From assembly GCA_020634755.1 (NCBI GenBank), contig JACKBC010000054.1, forward strand, positions 1-44,919: a stretch of DNA of 44,919 nt, written 5' to 3'. The translations under genes were made by a program, and so were the position numbers. Origin of the DNA: Caldilineaceae bacterium. GTDB taxonomy: Bacteria > Chloroflexota > Anaerolineae > Caldilineales > Caldilineaceae. Below the pieces are notes generated by a model. That model made no database searches, was not told where the DNA came from, and saw nothing but the letters and a program-made list of their open reading frames with translations. Shown here one piece after another: positions 7,324 to 15,006 of this stretch; position 1 is the first letter of the stretch, and the number at the start of each line of letters is the position of its first letter.

Positions 7324-8499
7324 ATGTTCAAGCAAAATCTGACCAAACTCGCCTATTTTGCCCTCGTCAGCGCCATCTGGTTTGGCATCGGCTGGACCGC
7401 CCGCGGCATTGTGAATCCACAGAGCGCGGCGCCCTTGCCCACCGAAGCACAGCGCATCCTCAATGCCGGTCAGCTCATCTTGAACCGTTATTACAGCGAT
7501 CATGCGATTGACCCCAACGAGCTCGCCAACGCCGCCATTCGCGGCATGGTGCGCTACACCGAGGATCGCTACGCCGGTCTGATTACAGCGCCGGTGTTGG
7601 ATCGCTTCCAGGCCGATTTTGCCGGCGAGACGGGTGGTTCCGGCTTTGCCTTTGATTCAATCGACGGCAAATTTCAGATTTACAAAGTGCGTCCCAACAC
7701 CCCCGCCGCACGGGCCGGTCTGCACGTAGGCGATATATTGCTGGCCGTGGACGGCACGCGCATCACTGAATTGACCAGCGGCGAAGAGGTGGCGCTGCTG
7801 TTGCGCGGGCCCATTGACAAAACCGTAGATATTACGGTACGACGAGCGAACAGCGAGCTGACCTTGACTGTACCCCGGGCGGCACGCGAGCAGATCACGG
7901 CACGGATGCTGGACAACCAGGTGGGGTATCTCAAGCTGCCGGCGTTTACCGCTGGCGTGGCGGCTGACGTCCGCACCGCCTTGGATGAACTGGCGACGCA
8001 AGGCATGAAGTCGCTGGTGTGGGATCTGCGCGGCAACCCCGGAGGCTCGGTGCGCGATGCCGAAGCCATCCTCAACCTTTTTATCGACGAGGGCGCCCTT
8101 TTCACCGTTGAAATGAAGCGGGGAGAAGCCGAGACCTTTGTAGCCCAGGGCAGTGCCCGCTGGGCCAACCTCCCCATGACCGTGCTCATCGATGGCGATA
8201 GCTGGTCCGCCGCCGAAATTTCCACCGCCGCCCTGCTGGATCACCACCGGGCTTTTGTGCTGGGCGCCAAATCGGGCGGCAAAGGCATCATTCAAGATAC
8301 CATTCCCCTGGATAGCAACAGCATGTTGCACCTAACCATTGCGCGCTGGCTTTCGCCCAATGGCCACTGGATCCACAAACAGGGCATCCAGCCGGAAATG
8401 GCGCTGAACGACAATCCAGATACAGCAGCTGATGAGGTGATCGAGGCCGCCATGAGCTTGAGCTACACAAAGAGCGCGTCGCTGGTGATGGGGCGGTAA
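7324..8499 (+). CDS. S41 family C-terminal-processing peptidase
   Basis: A 391-residue serine protease, N-terminally anchored by one hydrophobic segment (residues about 9-24) with the bulk outside the membrane. A PDZ domain spans about residues 103-183 (GSGFAF..., NTPAARAGLHVGDILLAVDG). The peptidase domain follows, with VGYLKLPAF, LVWDLRGNPGG (231-241), the nucleophile Ser295 in GDSWSAAEI and the general base Lys320 in SGGKGIIQ. The 25-residue Ser-Lys spacing matches the E. coli Tsp pair as I remember it (S452/K477). The family trims or degrades extracytoplasmic proteins from their C-termini. The ATG at 7324 with GGAG upstream is preferred over a TTG at 7261. A hairpin terminator candidate follows at 8545. 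Proximity to the DVSWSS gene makes that peptide a possible substrate, which is speculative. Confidence 0.92.
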   Translation: MFKQNLTKLAYFALVSAIWFGIGWTARGIVNPQSAAPLPTEAQRILNAGQLILNRYYSDHAIDPNELANAAIRGMVRYTEDRYAGLITAPVLDRFQADFAGETGGSGFAFDSIDGKFQIYKVRPNTPAARAGLHVGDILLAVDGTRITELTSGEEVALLLRGPIDKTVDITVRRANSELTLTVPRAAREQITARMLDNQVGYLKLPAFTAGVAADVRTALDELATQGMKSLVWDLRGNPGGSVRDAEAILNLFIDEGALFTVEMKRGEAETFVAQGSARWANLPMTVLIDGDSWSAAEISTAALLDHHRAFVLGAKSGGKGIIQDTIPLDSNSMLHLTIARWLSPNGHWIHKQGIQPEMALNDNPDTAADEVIEAAMSLSYTKSASLVMGR

Positions 8500-8544
8500 A
8501 TAAATTTCACGAGTGCAACTTTTGTAGCACATGTGGAACGTGTA

Positions 8545-8574
8545 ATGGGTCTGGGGCAATTGCTCCAGGCCCAT
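8545..8574 (+). terminator. probable terminator of the S41 gene
   Basis: ATGGGTCTGG and CCAGGCCCAT pair (10 bp with one T-G wobble) around a 10-nt loop, and TTCTGTT follows the stem. It lies 46 bp after the stop codon of the protease gene. Confidence 0.6.
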
Positions 8575-8618
8575 TTCTGTTATAGTATATTCTTACATCT
8601 CCCTGGTTGTCCGGCCGC

Positions 8619-8674
8619 TTAATTTTTAGAAATCCCGCATGACCTTTGCTCGGATGGTGATTTCTAAAAATTAA
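8619..8674. repeat. perfect 16-bp AT-rich inverted repeat upstream of a sulfatase
   Basis: TTAATTTTTAGAAATC (8619-8634) pairs with its exact complement at 8659-8674 around a 24-nt loop. It lies 55 bp before the sulfatase start. Terminal AT-rich arms of this kind suggest a small mobile remnant. It could also control the operon that starts at 8729. Confidence 0.6.
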
Positions 8675-8728
8675 ATGTGCGCGACACTCATGTATTAACT
8701 GATTCCCACCACGCAGAAAGGAACCACC

Positions 8729-10231
8729 ATGCCCGAACATCCCAACGTGCTCCTCATCTCCACCGATCACTGGCCGGCCTCCCTCATGGGTTGTGCCGGC
8801 CATCCGGCCATCCAGACGCCCACGCTGGATCAGATAGCGGCCAACGGCATTCGCTTTACCAACGCCTATGCCGAGTGTCCGGTTTGCATTCCGGCCCGGC
8901 GCACGCTGATGACGGGCACGCCGCCAAGGACGCATGGCGACCGCCTTTTTCAGGAGACGCTACCCATGCCCAACCTGCCTACCATGGCGCAGACCTTTCG
9001 CAATGCCGGCTATCAGGCCTATGCCGTGGGCAAGCTACACGTTTATCCACAGCGCAATCGCATTGGCTTTGACGACGTCATTCTGGATGAAGAGGGGCGG
9101 CAGATCTACGGCGTCATTGACGACTATGAGCTCTTTCTGGGCGACCAGGGACACACGGGCCGCTATTTCGAACACGGCATGAGCAACAACGAATATTCCT
9201 ATCGTCCCTGGTTTTTGCCCGAGGAGACGCACGCCACCAACTGGGCCGCCAACCAAATGTGCCGCGTGATCAAGCGCAAAGACCCCGAGCGACCGGCCTT
9301 TTGGTATCTCTCGTTCCGCCATCCACATCCACCGCTGCTGCCGCTGACCAGCTATTTGAATTTGTATCGCGATATGGGCGTTGAGATCGACATGCCCTTT
9401 ATGGGTGAATGGGTTCACGATCCGGCGCGCTGCTTTAGCCTGCAAATGCACTGCGCCCGCGGCGAACAGTATACGCCGGCGCAAATCCGCGGCGCGCGGC
9501 TGGCCTTTTACGCGCTCTGTACGCACATTGACCATCAGCTGCGCGTGGTCATCGGTACGCTGCGTGAAGAAGAGCTGTTGGATAACACCATTATCTGCTT
9601 CACCTCGGACCACGGCGACATGCTGGGCAACCACAGCATGTGGGCCAAGCGGCTCTTCTACGAAAATTCGGCCAACATTCCGCTACTGCTTGTGGGGGCG
9701 GCCGGCGATGAACGGGTCCGTCATCATCAGGTTGACAATCGGCTGGTGGGCTGGCAGGACATTATGCCCACGCTGCTGGATCTGGCGGGCATCGATATCC
9801 CCGACACGGTGGAGGGCATCTCCATGGTGGGCCAGCAGCAGCGGGACTGGTTCTACGGCGAAATCGACGAAGGACCGCGCGCCACGCGCATGATTCGCCA
9901 TGGACGCTACAAGCTCATCTACTACAGCGCCGGCAATCATCGGCAGCTTTTTGATCTAGAAGCCGATCCGCGTGAGTTGGTCAACCTGGCCGCTTCTGCC
10001 GCACATGCCGACGTGCTAGAGCAGCTGACCAATATTCTCATCAGCCAGCTTTATGGCGGCGATGAAGCGTGGGTGCAAAATGGCCAGCTGGTGGGGCTGC
10101 CCGATCATGCGTACGCGCCGGGTCCCAACCGCGGCTTGAGCAGCCAGCGCGGTGCGCACTGGCCGCCACCGCCAGCCTCCAACATGCCGCAGATTGAATG
10201 GTATTCTGTGGACAAACCAAAGACGAATTGA
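8729..10231 (+). CDS. formylglycine-type sulfatase
   Basis: A 500-residue type I sulfatase of the alkaline-phosphatase superfamily, without an obvious signal peptide. Metal-binding D13 is in STDHW. The activation motif C-I-P-A-R is at 53-57, with Cys53 expected to become formylglycine. GKLH at 101-104 supplies Lys102 and His104, and TSDHGDML at 292-299 supplies the second Asp/His pair (D294, H295). It hydrolyses a sulfate ester; the alternative of phosphonate monoester or choline-sulfate activity cannot be excluded by eye. No maturase or formylglycine-generating enzyme lies in this window. AAAGGAACC precedes the ATG. It leads a tight rightward set with the Nudix gene starting only 10 bp after its stop. 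Confidence 0.9.
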   Translation: MPEHPNVLLISTDHWPASLMGCAGHPAIQTPTLDQIAANGIRFTNAYAECPVCIPARRTLMTGTPPRTHGDRLFQETLPMPNLPTMAQTFRNAGYQAYAVGKLHVYPQRNRIGFDDVILDEEGRQIYGVIDDYELFLGDQGHTGRYFEHGMSNNEYSYRPWFLPEETHATNWAANQMCRVIKRKDPERPAFWYLSFRHPHPPLLPLTSYLNLYRDMGVEIDMPFMGEWVHDPARCFSLQMHCARGEQYTPAQIRGARLAFYALCTHIDHQLRVVIGTLREEELLDNTIICFTSDHGDMLGNHSMWAKRLFYENSANIPLLLVGAAGDERVRHHQVDNRLVGWQDIMPTLLDLAGIDIPDTVEGISMVGQQQRDWFYGEIDEGPRATRMIRHGRYKLIYYSAGNHRQLFDLEADPRELVNLAASAAHADVLEQLTNILISQLYGGDEAWVQNGQLVGLPDHAYAPGPNRGLSSQRGAHWPPPPASNMPQIEWYSVDKPKTN

Positions 10232-10241
10232 GGACGACACA

Positions 10242-10835
10242 ATGCCTACTCTCGGCGTATCCATTGCTGTGTTCAGAGGTAATCAGATCCTCTTGGTCAA
10301 GCGCGAGGACTTTCCAGTTTGGGCGCTGCCCGGTGGGGCTGTGGAAAATAGAGAATCTGTGGCCCAGGCAGCCATTCGCGAAACGCAAGAAGAGACGGGT
10401 TTAGATGTGGAGCTAGCCCGCTTGGTAGGGGTCTACTCGCGGCCGGATTGGCCCATTGGCGACGGCAGCGGCTCCCACTCGATTCTGTTCACCGCCACGG
10501 TTATCGGCGGTAGCTTGTCGCCGCAGCCGGAGGAAGTGCTGGAAGTGGATTTTTTTGACGTGATGCAGTTGCCAACGCCCATTCTTTGGTGGCACCGGCA
10601 ACCAATTGCAGATGCCGCGGCTGGCGTCGGGGGTGCAGTGGCCTGGTCGCAACAGGTTGACTTGCCGTTCCCGCACACAGCTCGTCACATCTCGCGTCAG
10701 GGATTGTATGCCCTGCGCGACCAAGGGAAATTGCCGGCGGCGCAGATATTGGCAGAGTGGGGTGGAGAACCCACAAGTAAGAATCAGGTTCAAGAGGTCG
10801 GCCCCGGCTTCATCGGTGAATTCCCTCGCGGATAG
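10242..10835 (+). CDS. Nudix hydrolase
   Basis: A 197-residue soluble enzyme with a complete Nudix box: G32 x5 E38 x7 R46-E47-x-x-E50-E51-x-G53-L54, which binds the divalent metals for cleaving nucleoside diphosphates linked to another group. PVWALPGG just before the box and VYSRPDWPIGDG after it are typical of ADP-ribose/NADH/mutT-like members. The last 70 residues (about 128-197) extend beyond the minimal domain. The substrate is unknown. The ATG at 10242 follows GAGG at about ten bases. It lies between the sulfatase (10-bp gap) and the deoxyribosyltransferase-like gene (9-bp gap), so it is almost certainly co-transcribed with them. Confidence 0.88.
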   Translation: MPTLGVSIAVFRGNQILLVKREDFPVWALPGGAVENRESVAQAAIRETQEETGLDVELARLVGVYSRPDWPIGDGSGSHSILFTATVIGGSLSPQPEEVLEVDFFDVMQLPTPILWWHRQPIADAAAGVGGAVAWSQQVDLPFPHTARHISRQGLYALRDQGKLPAAQILAEWGGEPTSKNQVQEVGPGFIGEFPRG

Positions 10836-10844
10836 AAAGGTCTG

Positions 10845-11255
10845 ATGCCAATGCAGAATATTGCTATTTGTGGATCGATGACCTTTATTGAGCAGATGCG
10901 AGCGCTTTGTAATGAATTGGAGGCTAAAGGCCATCGAGTCTTTCTGCCCCAAGATGATGAGTTCGATTATCAAATGCGCAATGCAGAGGCACAGATTGCG
11001 CGCAAGCAAAAATACATCGACGATCACCTAACAAAAATCAGGATGTCCGACGCGGTTTTGATCGCCAATTACGACAAGCACGGCGTGGCGGGTTACATTG
11101 GTCCCAATACGCTCATGGAGATGGCGTTTGCCTATGCACTGGGCAAAGAAATTTGGCTCTTACACGCGCCTGGAGCGCAGGCGTGTCAGGTTGAAGTTTT
11201 GGGGCTACAGCCAACCGTGTTAGAAGGTTTTCTCCAGCATCTACCCAACAAGTGA
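10845..11255 (+). CDS. nucleoside 2-deoxyribosyltransferase-like protein
   Basis: A 136-residue protein with the Rossmann-like features of this superfamily: the N-terminal strand NIAICGSMTF, a helix, and EAKGHRVFLPQDDEF. It ends with SDAVLIANYD...YIGPNTLMEMAFAYALGKEIWLL, where the Asn-x-x-x-Glu-Met helix corresponds to the catalytic-glutamate helix of deoxyribosyltransferases. Members cleave or transfer N-glycosidic bonds of nucleosides or nucleotides; small relatives are often uncharacterised. Two possible starts exist, ATG at 10845 and ATG at 10851; the shared AAAGG fits the second slightly better. It is embedded between the Nudix gene and the enolase-superfamily gene with gaps of 9 and 16 bp, and pairing with a Nudix enzyme suggests handling of a modified nucleotide. 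Confidence 0.65.
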   Translation: MPMQNIAICGSMTFIEQMRALCNELEAKGHRVFLPQDDEFDYQMRNAEAQIARKQKYIDDHLTKIRMSDAVLIANYDKHGVAGYIGPNTLMEMAFAYALGKEIWLLHAPGAQACQVEVLGLQPTVLEGFLQHLPNK

Positions 11256-11271
11256 AGCAGAGAGCAAAAAC

Positions 11272-12486
11272 ATGACAAAAATCACAGAAATCAAACCGAT
11301 TCGCACCCGCGTCAACGGCACGTGGGTCATTGTGAAAGTGCTGACCGACCAGCCCGGGCTGTATGGCATAGGTTCGGCCAGCGACCATTACCGCGCCAAA
11401 ACGGTTATTGCCGCCATAGAGACCATTGCGCCGCTGCTCATTGGCCGCGACGTCAGCCAGATCGAGGACATTTGGCAGTCGGTTTACACCAGCGGCTACT
11501 GGCGCAACGACTCGATTATCAACACGGTGCAGGCGGGTATCGACATGGCGCTGTGGGACATTAAGGGCAAAGAGGCGAACATGCCCGTCTATCAGCTGCT
11601 GGGCGGCGTTTGTCGCAGCGCGGTGCCCGCATACGCCCATGCCGGCGGCAACGATTTGGCCGAATTGGAGGATGACGTGCGCCGCTATATGGAGGAAGGC
11701 TATCAGGTGATTCGCTGCCAGCTTGGGCCCTATGGCGGCGGCGGCTTTATTGAGGGAGCCAAGGCGGGCCAGCCCCAGAATGGACGCGACCTGCCGCGCG
11801 TCTTTGATGATGAAGCCTACTTGGAAAACATTCCGGCCATGTTTGCGCACCTGCGCGATAAGCTGGGCTTTGGCGTCAAGCTGACCCACGACGTGCATGA
11901 GCATCTGCGCCCGCACAATGCGGTGGCCCTAGCCAAGCTGCTGGAGCCGTATCGCCTCTTCTTTCTGGAAGATCTGCTCTCGCCCGAGCAGGTGCATTGG
12001 TATCGCCAGGTGCGCCAGCAGTGCACCACGCCCCAGGCCATGGGCGAACTCTTCATCAACCCCCACGAGTGGACGCCGCTGATTACCGAGCGGCTCATCG
12101 ACTTTGTGCGCGTGCGCGTCTCCAAGGGTGGCGGCATTACCAACTGCCGCAAGATCGCGCACCTGTGCGAATGGTTTGGCGTCCATACGGCCTGGCAAGA
12201 GGGCGGCGACAACGATCCAGTCAACCAGATGGCAGCCGTGCATTTGGACCTGGTGAGCTGGAACTTTGGCATTCAAGAAGAGAACCATTTTGCGCCGGAA
12301 GAGTACGACCTTTTCCCTGGTCACGCCCGGCTAGAGGGTGGTTACCTCTATGCCAATGAACAGCCCGGCCTGGGCATCGATATTGACGAAGCCAAAGCCG
12401 CCGCCCTGCTAGATCCGGACCGGGCGGCCAAGTCTATGTTCATGGCTGAGGATCGGCGCGTGGATGGGACGGTGGTGCGACCATAG
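11272..12486 (+). CDS. enolase-superfamily dehydratase of the ManD/RspA type
   Basis: A 404-residue sugar-acid dehydratase-like protein. The N-terminal capping domain precedes the (beta/alpha)7-beta barrel, whose metal ligands are D207 (THDVHEHL), E233 (FFLEDL) and E259 (MGELF), each 26 residues apart as in mannonate dehydratases. His209 matches the second-strand catalytic histidine. The C-terminal NFGIQE supplies E336. One difference stands out: where characterised ManD/RspA proteins have TAWHGPGD, this one has TAWQEGGD (residues 306-313), so a usual active-site histidine is glutamine. The substrate may therefore not be D-mannonate, or activity may be low. It is the last gene of the sulfatase-Nudix-transferase set; a palindromic repeat follows its stop. 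Confidence 0.85.
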   Translation: MTKITEIKPIRTRVNGTWVIVKVLTDQPGLYGIGSASDHYRAKTVIAAIETIAPLLIGRDVSQIEDIWQSVYTSGYWRNDSIINTVQAGIDMALWDIKGKEANMPVYQLLGGVCRSAVPAYAHAGGNDLAELEDDVRRYMEEGYQVIRCQLGPYGGGGFIEGAKAGQPQNGRDLPRVFDDEAYLENIPAMFAHLRDKLGFGVKLTHDVHEHLRPHNAVALAKLLEPYRLFFLEDLLSPEQVHWYRQVRQQCTTPQAMGELFINPHEWTPLITERLIDFVRVRVSKGGGITNCRKIAHLCEWFGVHTAWQEGGDNDPVNQMAAVHLDLVSWNFGIQEENHFAPEEYDLFPGHARLEGGYLYANEQPGLGIDIDEAKAAALLDPDRAAKSMFMAEDRRVDGTVVRP

Positions 12487-12495
12487 GAGAAATGG

Positions 12496-12572
12496 GTACG
12501 CGGATAAACGCTGATTTTCGCAGATATTTTCAAAGCGGAGAAATCAGCGAAAATCAGCGTTCATCCGCGTAC
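12496..12572. repeat. palindromic intergenic element (GTACGCGGAT family), copy 1
   Basis: GTACGCGGATAAACGCTGAT at the left end is matched by the complement ATCAGCGTTCATCCGCGTAC at the right end (one mismatch), with further pairing (TTTTCGC/GCGAAAA) inside. A related element lies at 34825-34907. It fills the gap before the phytanoyl-CoA-dioxygenase-like gene and probably folds into one long hairpin. Confidence 0.75.
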
Positions 12573-12595
12573 AATCATTTATAGTCAAAAAGATA

Positions 12596-13489
12596 ATGAC
12601 GTTAACAACGCGCCAAATTGAACAGTTCCAGACTGAAGGCTATCTGCTCGTTGAAGACGCTCTTGCCTTGGCTGACCTGGCGCCGATCATCGACGAATAC
12701 GCCACTTACATCGACCGCCGCGCCCACGAGCTGTTGGCGGAAGGGCGCATCTCGCAGCTTTATGCCGACGAGTCGTTTGAGCGGCGGCTGGCCTGCATCT
12801 GCCGGGAAGACGCCGAGCTTTATCGCGAGTTGGATATTATGCATTTGCGCGGGCGAGCATCATTTAAATTTCTGCGCAACCCCACGCTGCTGGATATTGT
12901 GGAATGCGTGGTTGGGCCCGAGATTACGTGTAGCCCCATTCAGCACATCCGCCCCAAGCTGCCCAACGGCTTGGCCCCGCGCGGCAGCGATCCACACGTG
13001 GTGCCGTGGCATCAGGATGCGGGCGTGGCGTGGGCGGAAGCCGACGCCCACTTTATTTTGACCGTGTGGCTGCCGCTGACGGAAGCTACTGACGAAAATG
13101 GTTGTTTGCAAATTATGCCCGGTGGACACATTGATGGCTTGCTGCGCCACCACACGCGACGCGGCGCCGGCACCAAGATTGTGGGGGCAGAGCTGCCGCG
13201 CGTCCATCCGGTCACGCTGCCCATGCGGCCCGGCTCGCTGCTGCTTATGCACAACCATCTGCCCCACCGCTCGACCAAAAACCAGACCGACACCGTACGT
13301 TGGAGCGCCGATCTGCGCTATCAAAAAACGGGCACGCCTACGGGACGCCCCTATCACCCTGCGTTTGTGGCGCGCAGCCGCGCTAATCCCGCGGCGGAGC
13401 TGAACGACTACGCGGCGTGGTGTGAAATGTGGCGCACTGCGCTGACCGAAAGCCAGGGCATACGACCGCACCGGTGGAGTGAAAAGTAG
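12596..13489 (+). CDS. phytanoyl-CoA dioxygenase (PhyH) family Fe(II)/2-oxoglutarate oxygenase
   Basis: A 297-residue double-stranded beta-helix oxygenase. The Fe(II) triad is H139-x-D141 in VPWHQDAG and distal H224 in NHLPHRS. R235 or R241 in the following WSADLRY segment would bind the 2-oxoglutarate carboxylate. The N-terminal QFQTEGYLLVEDAL is typical of the family's opening (FxxdGylvl). Members hydroxylate diverse small molecules, so the substrate is open. No clear Shine-Dalgarno sequence precedes the ATG; TATAGT at 12580-12585 lies about ten bases before it, so a very short leader is possible. The gene stands alone between hairpin repeats (12496-12572 and 13529-13561). Confidence 0.88.
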   Translation: MTLTTRQIEQFQTEGYLLVEDALALADLAPIIDEYATYIDRRAHELLAEGRISQLYADESFERRLACICREDAELYRELDIMHLRGRASFKFLRNPTLLDIVECVVGPEITCSPIQHIRPKLPNGLAPRGSDPHVVPWHQDAGVAWAEADAHFILTVWLPLTEATDENGCLQIMPGGHIDGLLRHHTRRGAGTKIVGAELPRVHPVTLPMRPGSLLLMHNHLPHRSTKNQTDTVRWSADLRYQKTGTPTGRPYHPAFVARSRANPAAELNDYAAWCEMWRTALTESQGIRPHRWSEK

Positions 13490-13528
13490 GACAAGTTTCT
13501 TGCAGATTTTACAAATTAACACCAGCAT

Positions 13529-13561
13529 AGAAGTTCGACTTCTCGGAGAAATCGAACTTCT
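13529..13561. repeat. 33-bp near-perfect hairpin after the PhyH gene
   Basis: AGAAGTTCGA and TCGAACTTCT enclose an inner TTCTC-G-GAGAA palindrome, giving a nearly continuous 16-bp stem with one mismatch. It lies 40 bp after the stop codon and probably stops or stabilises that transcript. There is no T-run, so it may be a dispersed palindrome instead of a rho-independent terminator. Confidence 0.65.
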
Positions 13562-13590
13562 GGGATACCAGTACTATTCTATTAACTTAT

Positions 13591-13666
13591 GGTACGCAAG
13601 CCTAGCGGAAAGTCGGTTCGCCGACGTTCCTGTTTCTCTCTAGCAGACGGGCTGTCGCTGCGTAAC
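13591..13666 (+). repeat. MITE-like element, copy C (TTACGCA family, diverged)
   Basis: The element starts GGTACGCAAGCCTAG and ends CGCTGCGTAAC, matching the outer ends of copies B and D, but its middle is unlike them. It occupies the gap before the zinc dehydrogenase gene. Confidence 0.5.
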
Positions 13667-13736
13667 ATGAGTTATTAATTCACAACAAACTGGTCCCAGC
13701 GGGCAAGTTGAGAAACTTGCCCTACAAAGGACGACT

Positions 13737-14801
13737 ATGACAATACAAAACGACATGACAGCCATTCGCCTTTATGGCCCCGAGGATTTGCGCGTGGATC
13801 GCGTGCCGCGTCCTGGCCCACCTGGGTCTGGGGAAGTGCTGCTGCGGGTGACGGCGGTGGGCGTATGCGGCAGCGATTTACACACCTATCAAGACGGGCG
13901 CATTGGCGACACCAGCGTTTTGCAGCCGATTACGCTGGGGCATGAATTTGGCGGCGTGGTAGAGGCGGTGGCCGCCGATGCGTTAGACGGCAATTTTCAG
14001 CCGTTGCTGACCGGAACGCGCGTGGCCGTGGATCCAGCTCAGCCGTGTGGACGCTGCGCAATGTGCGAACAGGGCCACCCCAACTTGTGCCACCGGCTGC
14101 ACTTTTGCGGCCTCTTTCCCGATGAAGGCAGCCTGAGCAACTATATGCTCGTGCCGAGCCACACCTGCTTTCCCGTGCCGGATGCCATTGATGATGCCGG
14201 GGCCGCGCTGCTCGAGCCGCTGGGCATTGCCATCCACGCCATCGATCTGGCGCACATCCGCGTGGCCAATAGCGTGGCCATTCTGGGCGCCGGTCCCATT
14301 GGGCTATATATTTTGCAGCTGGCCAAACTCTCTGGCGCGGACCCAATTTTTGTCAGCGATAAGTTTGATTGGCGGCTGGCCAAAGCAGAGGCATATGGCG
14401 CCATCCCCATCAACTGTGACCAGATGGACGCCGTGCAGGCCGTGCTGGAGGCCACTGCTGGCCAAGGCGTAGATGTGGCCATGGAAGCGGCATGGGCGGA
14501 TCATTCGGTACAGCAGGCCGCAGAGATGACGCGGCTGGGCGGGCGGCTGGTGCTGGTGGGCATCCCCGGTTCGGACAATCTGCACCTGAAACACTCGACG
14601 GCCCGCCGTAAAGGGCTCACCATACGCATGTCGCGCCGCATGAAGCACACCTATCCGCGCGCCATTAAGTTAGCCCAATCCGGCAAAGTGGACCTCAACG
14701 GAATTGTGAGCCATCACTTTCCCCTAGAACAGACGCCCGCAGCCTTTGCGCTCAATTTGGCCTACCGGGATGACGTGGTGAAGATTGTGATTGATGTGTA
14801 A
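13737..14801 (+). CDS. zinc-dependent medium-chain dehydrogenase (sorbitol/threonine dehydrogenase-like)
   Basis: A 354-residue NAD(P)-dependent alcohol dehydrogenase. Catalytic zinc ligands are C44 (GVCGSDLH), H69-E70 (LGHEFGG) and E160 (LLEPLG). The structural zinc loop has C104, C107, C110 and C118. The Rossmann motif GAGPIG is at 184-189, with D/K-type cofactor region FVSDKFDWR after it. It would oxidise a polyol or hydroxy acid to a ketone in sugar catabolism; the substrate cannot be read from sequence. AAAGGA precedes the ATG at good spacing. It is monocistronic, between a MITE-like repeat and a large inverted element, and converges on the PatB/MalY-type gene. Confidence 0.92.
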   Translation: MTIQNDMTAIRLYGPEDLRVDRVPRPGPPGSGEVLLRVTAVGVCGSDLHTYQDGRIGDTSVLQPITLGHEFGGVVEAVAADALDGNFQPLLTGTRVAVDPAQPCGRCAMCEQGHPNLCHRLHFCGLFPDEGSLSNYMLVPSHTCFPVPDAIDDAGAALLEPLGIAIHAIDLAHIRVANSVAILGAGPIGLYILQLAKLSGADPIFVSDKFDWRLAKAEAYGAIPINCDQMDAVQAVLEATAGQGVDVAMEAAWADHSVQQAAEMTRLGGRLVLVGIPGSDNLHLKHSTARRKGLTIRMSRRMKHTYPRAIKLAQSGKVDLNGIVSHHFPLEQTPAAFALNLAYRDDVVKIVIDV

Positions 14802-14861
14802 ATGATTGGTTGATTGGTCTATTCGTGAATGGCGCCTGCGCGTGCAGTTGCTCAATCAACT

Positions 14862-14975
14862 CAATGTCATTGAAGTTAGCGAAAAGTGCGTCGCACGGTG
14901 TCCGGCATTTTGGACCTACCATGCGGGTGGCACACCGTGCGACGCACTTGAAGCAGGCTTATCTTAATGACATTG
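14862..14975. repeat. 114-bp MITE-like element with nested inverted repeats
   Basis: The ends are CAATGTCATTGAAGTTAGC and the complement of CAATGTCATTAAGATAAGC (15 of 19 identical). Inside lies a perfect 18-bp inverted repeat AAGTGCGTCGCACGGTGT at 14884-14901 and 14932-14949. It fills the gap between two convergent genes and may serve as a bidirectional terminator. A diverged GTGCGTCGCAC core is also visible in the 23622-24182 gap. Confidence 0.7.
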
Positions 14976-15006
14976 GCTTAGTCAATTAATAAACCAATCA
15001 TCTTGA

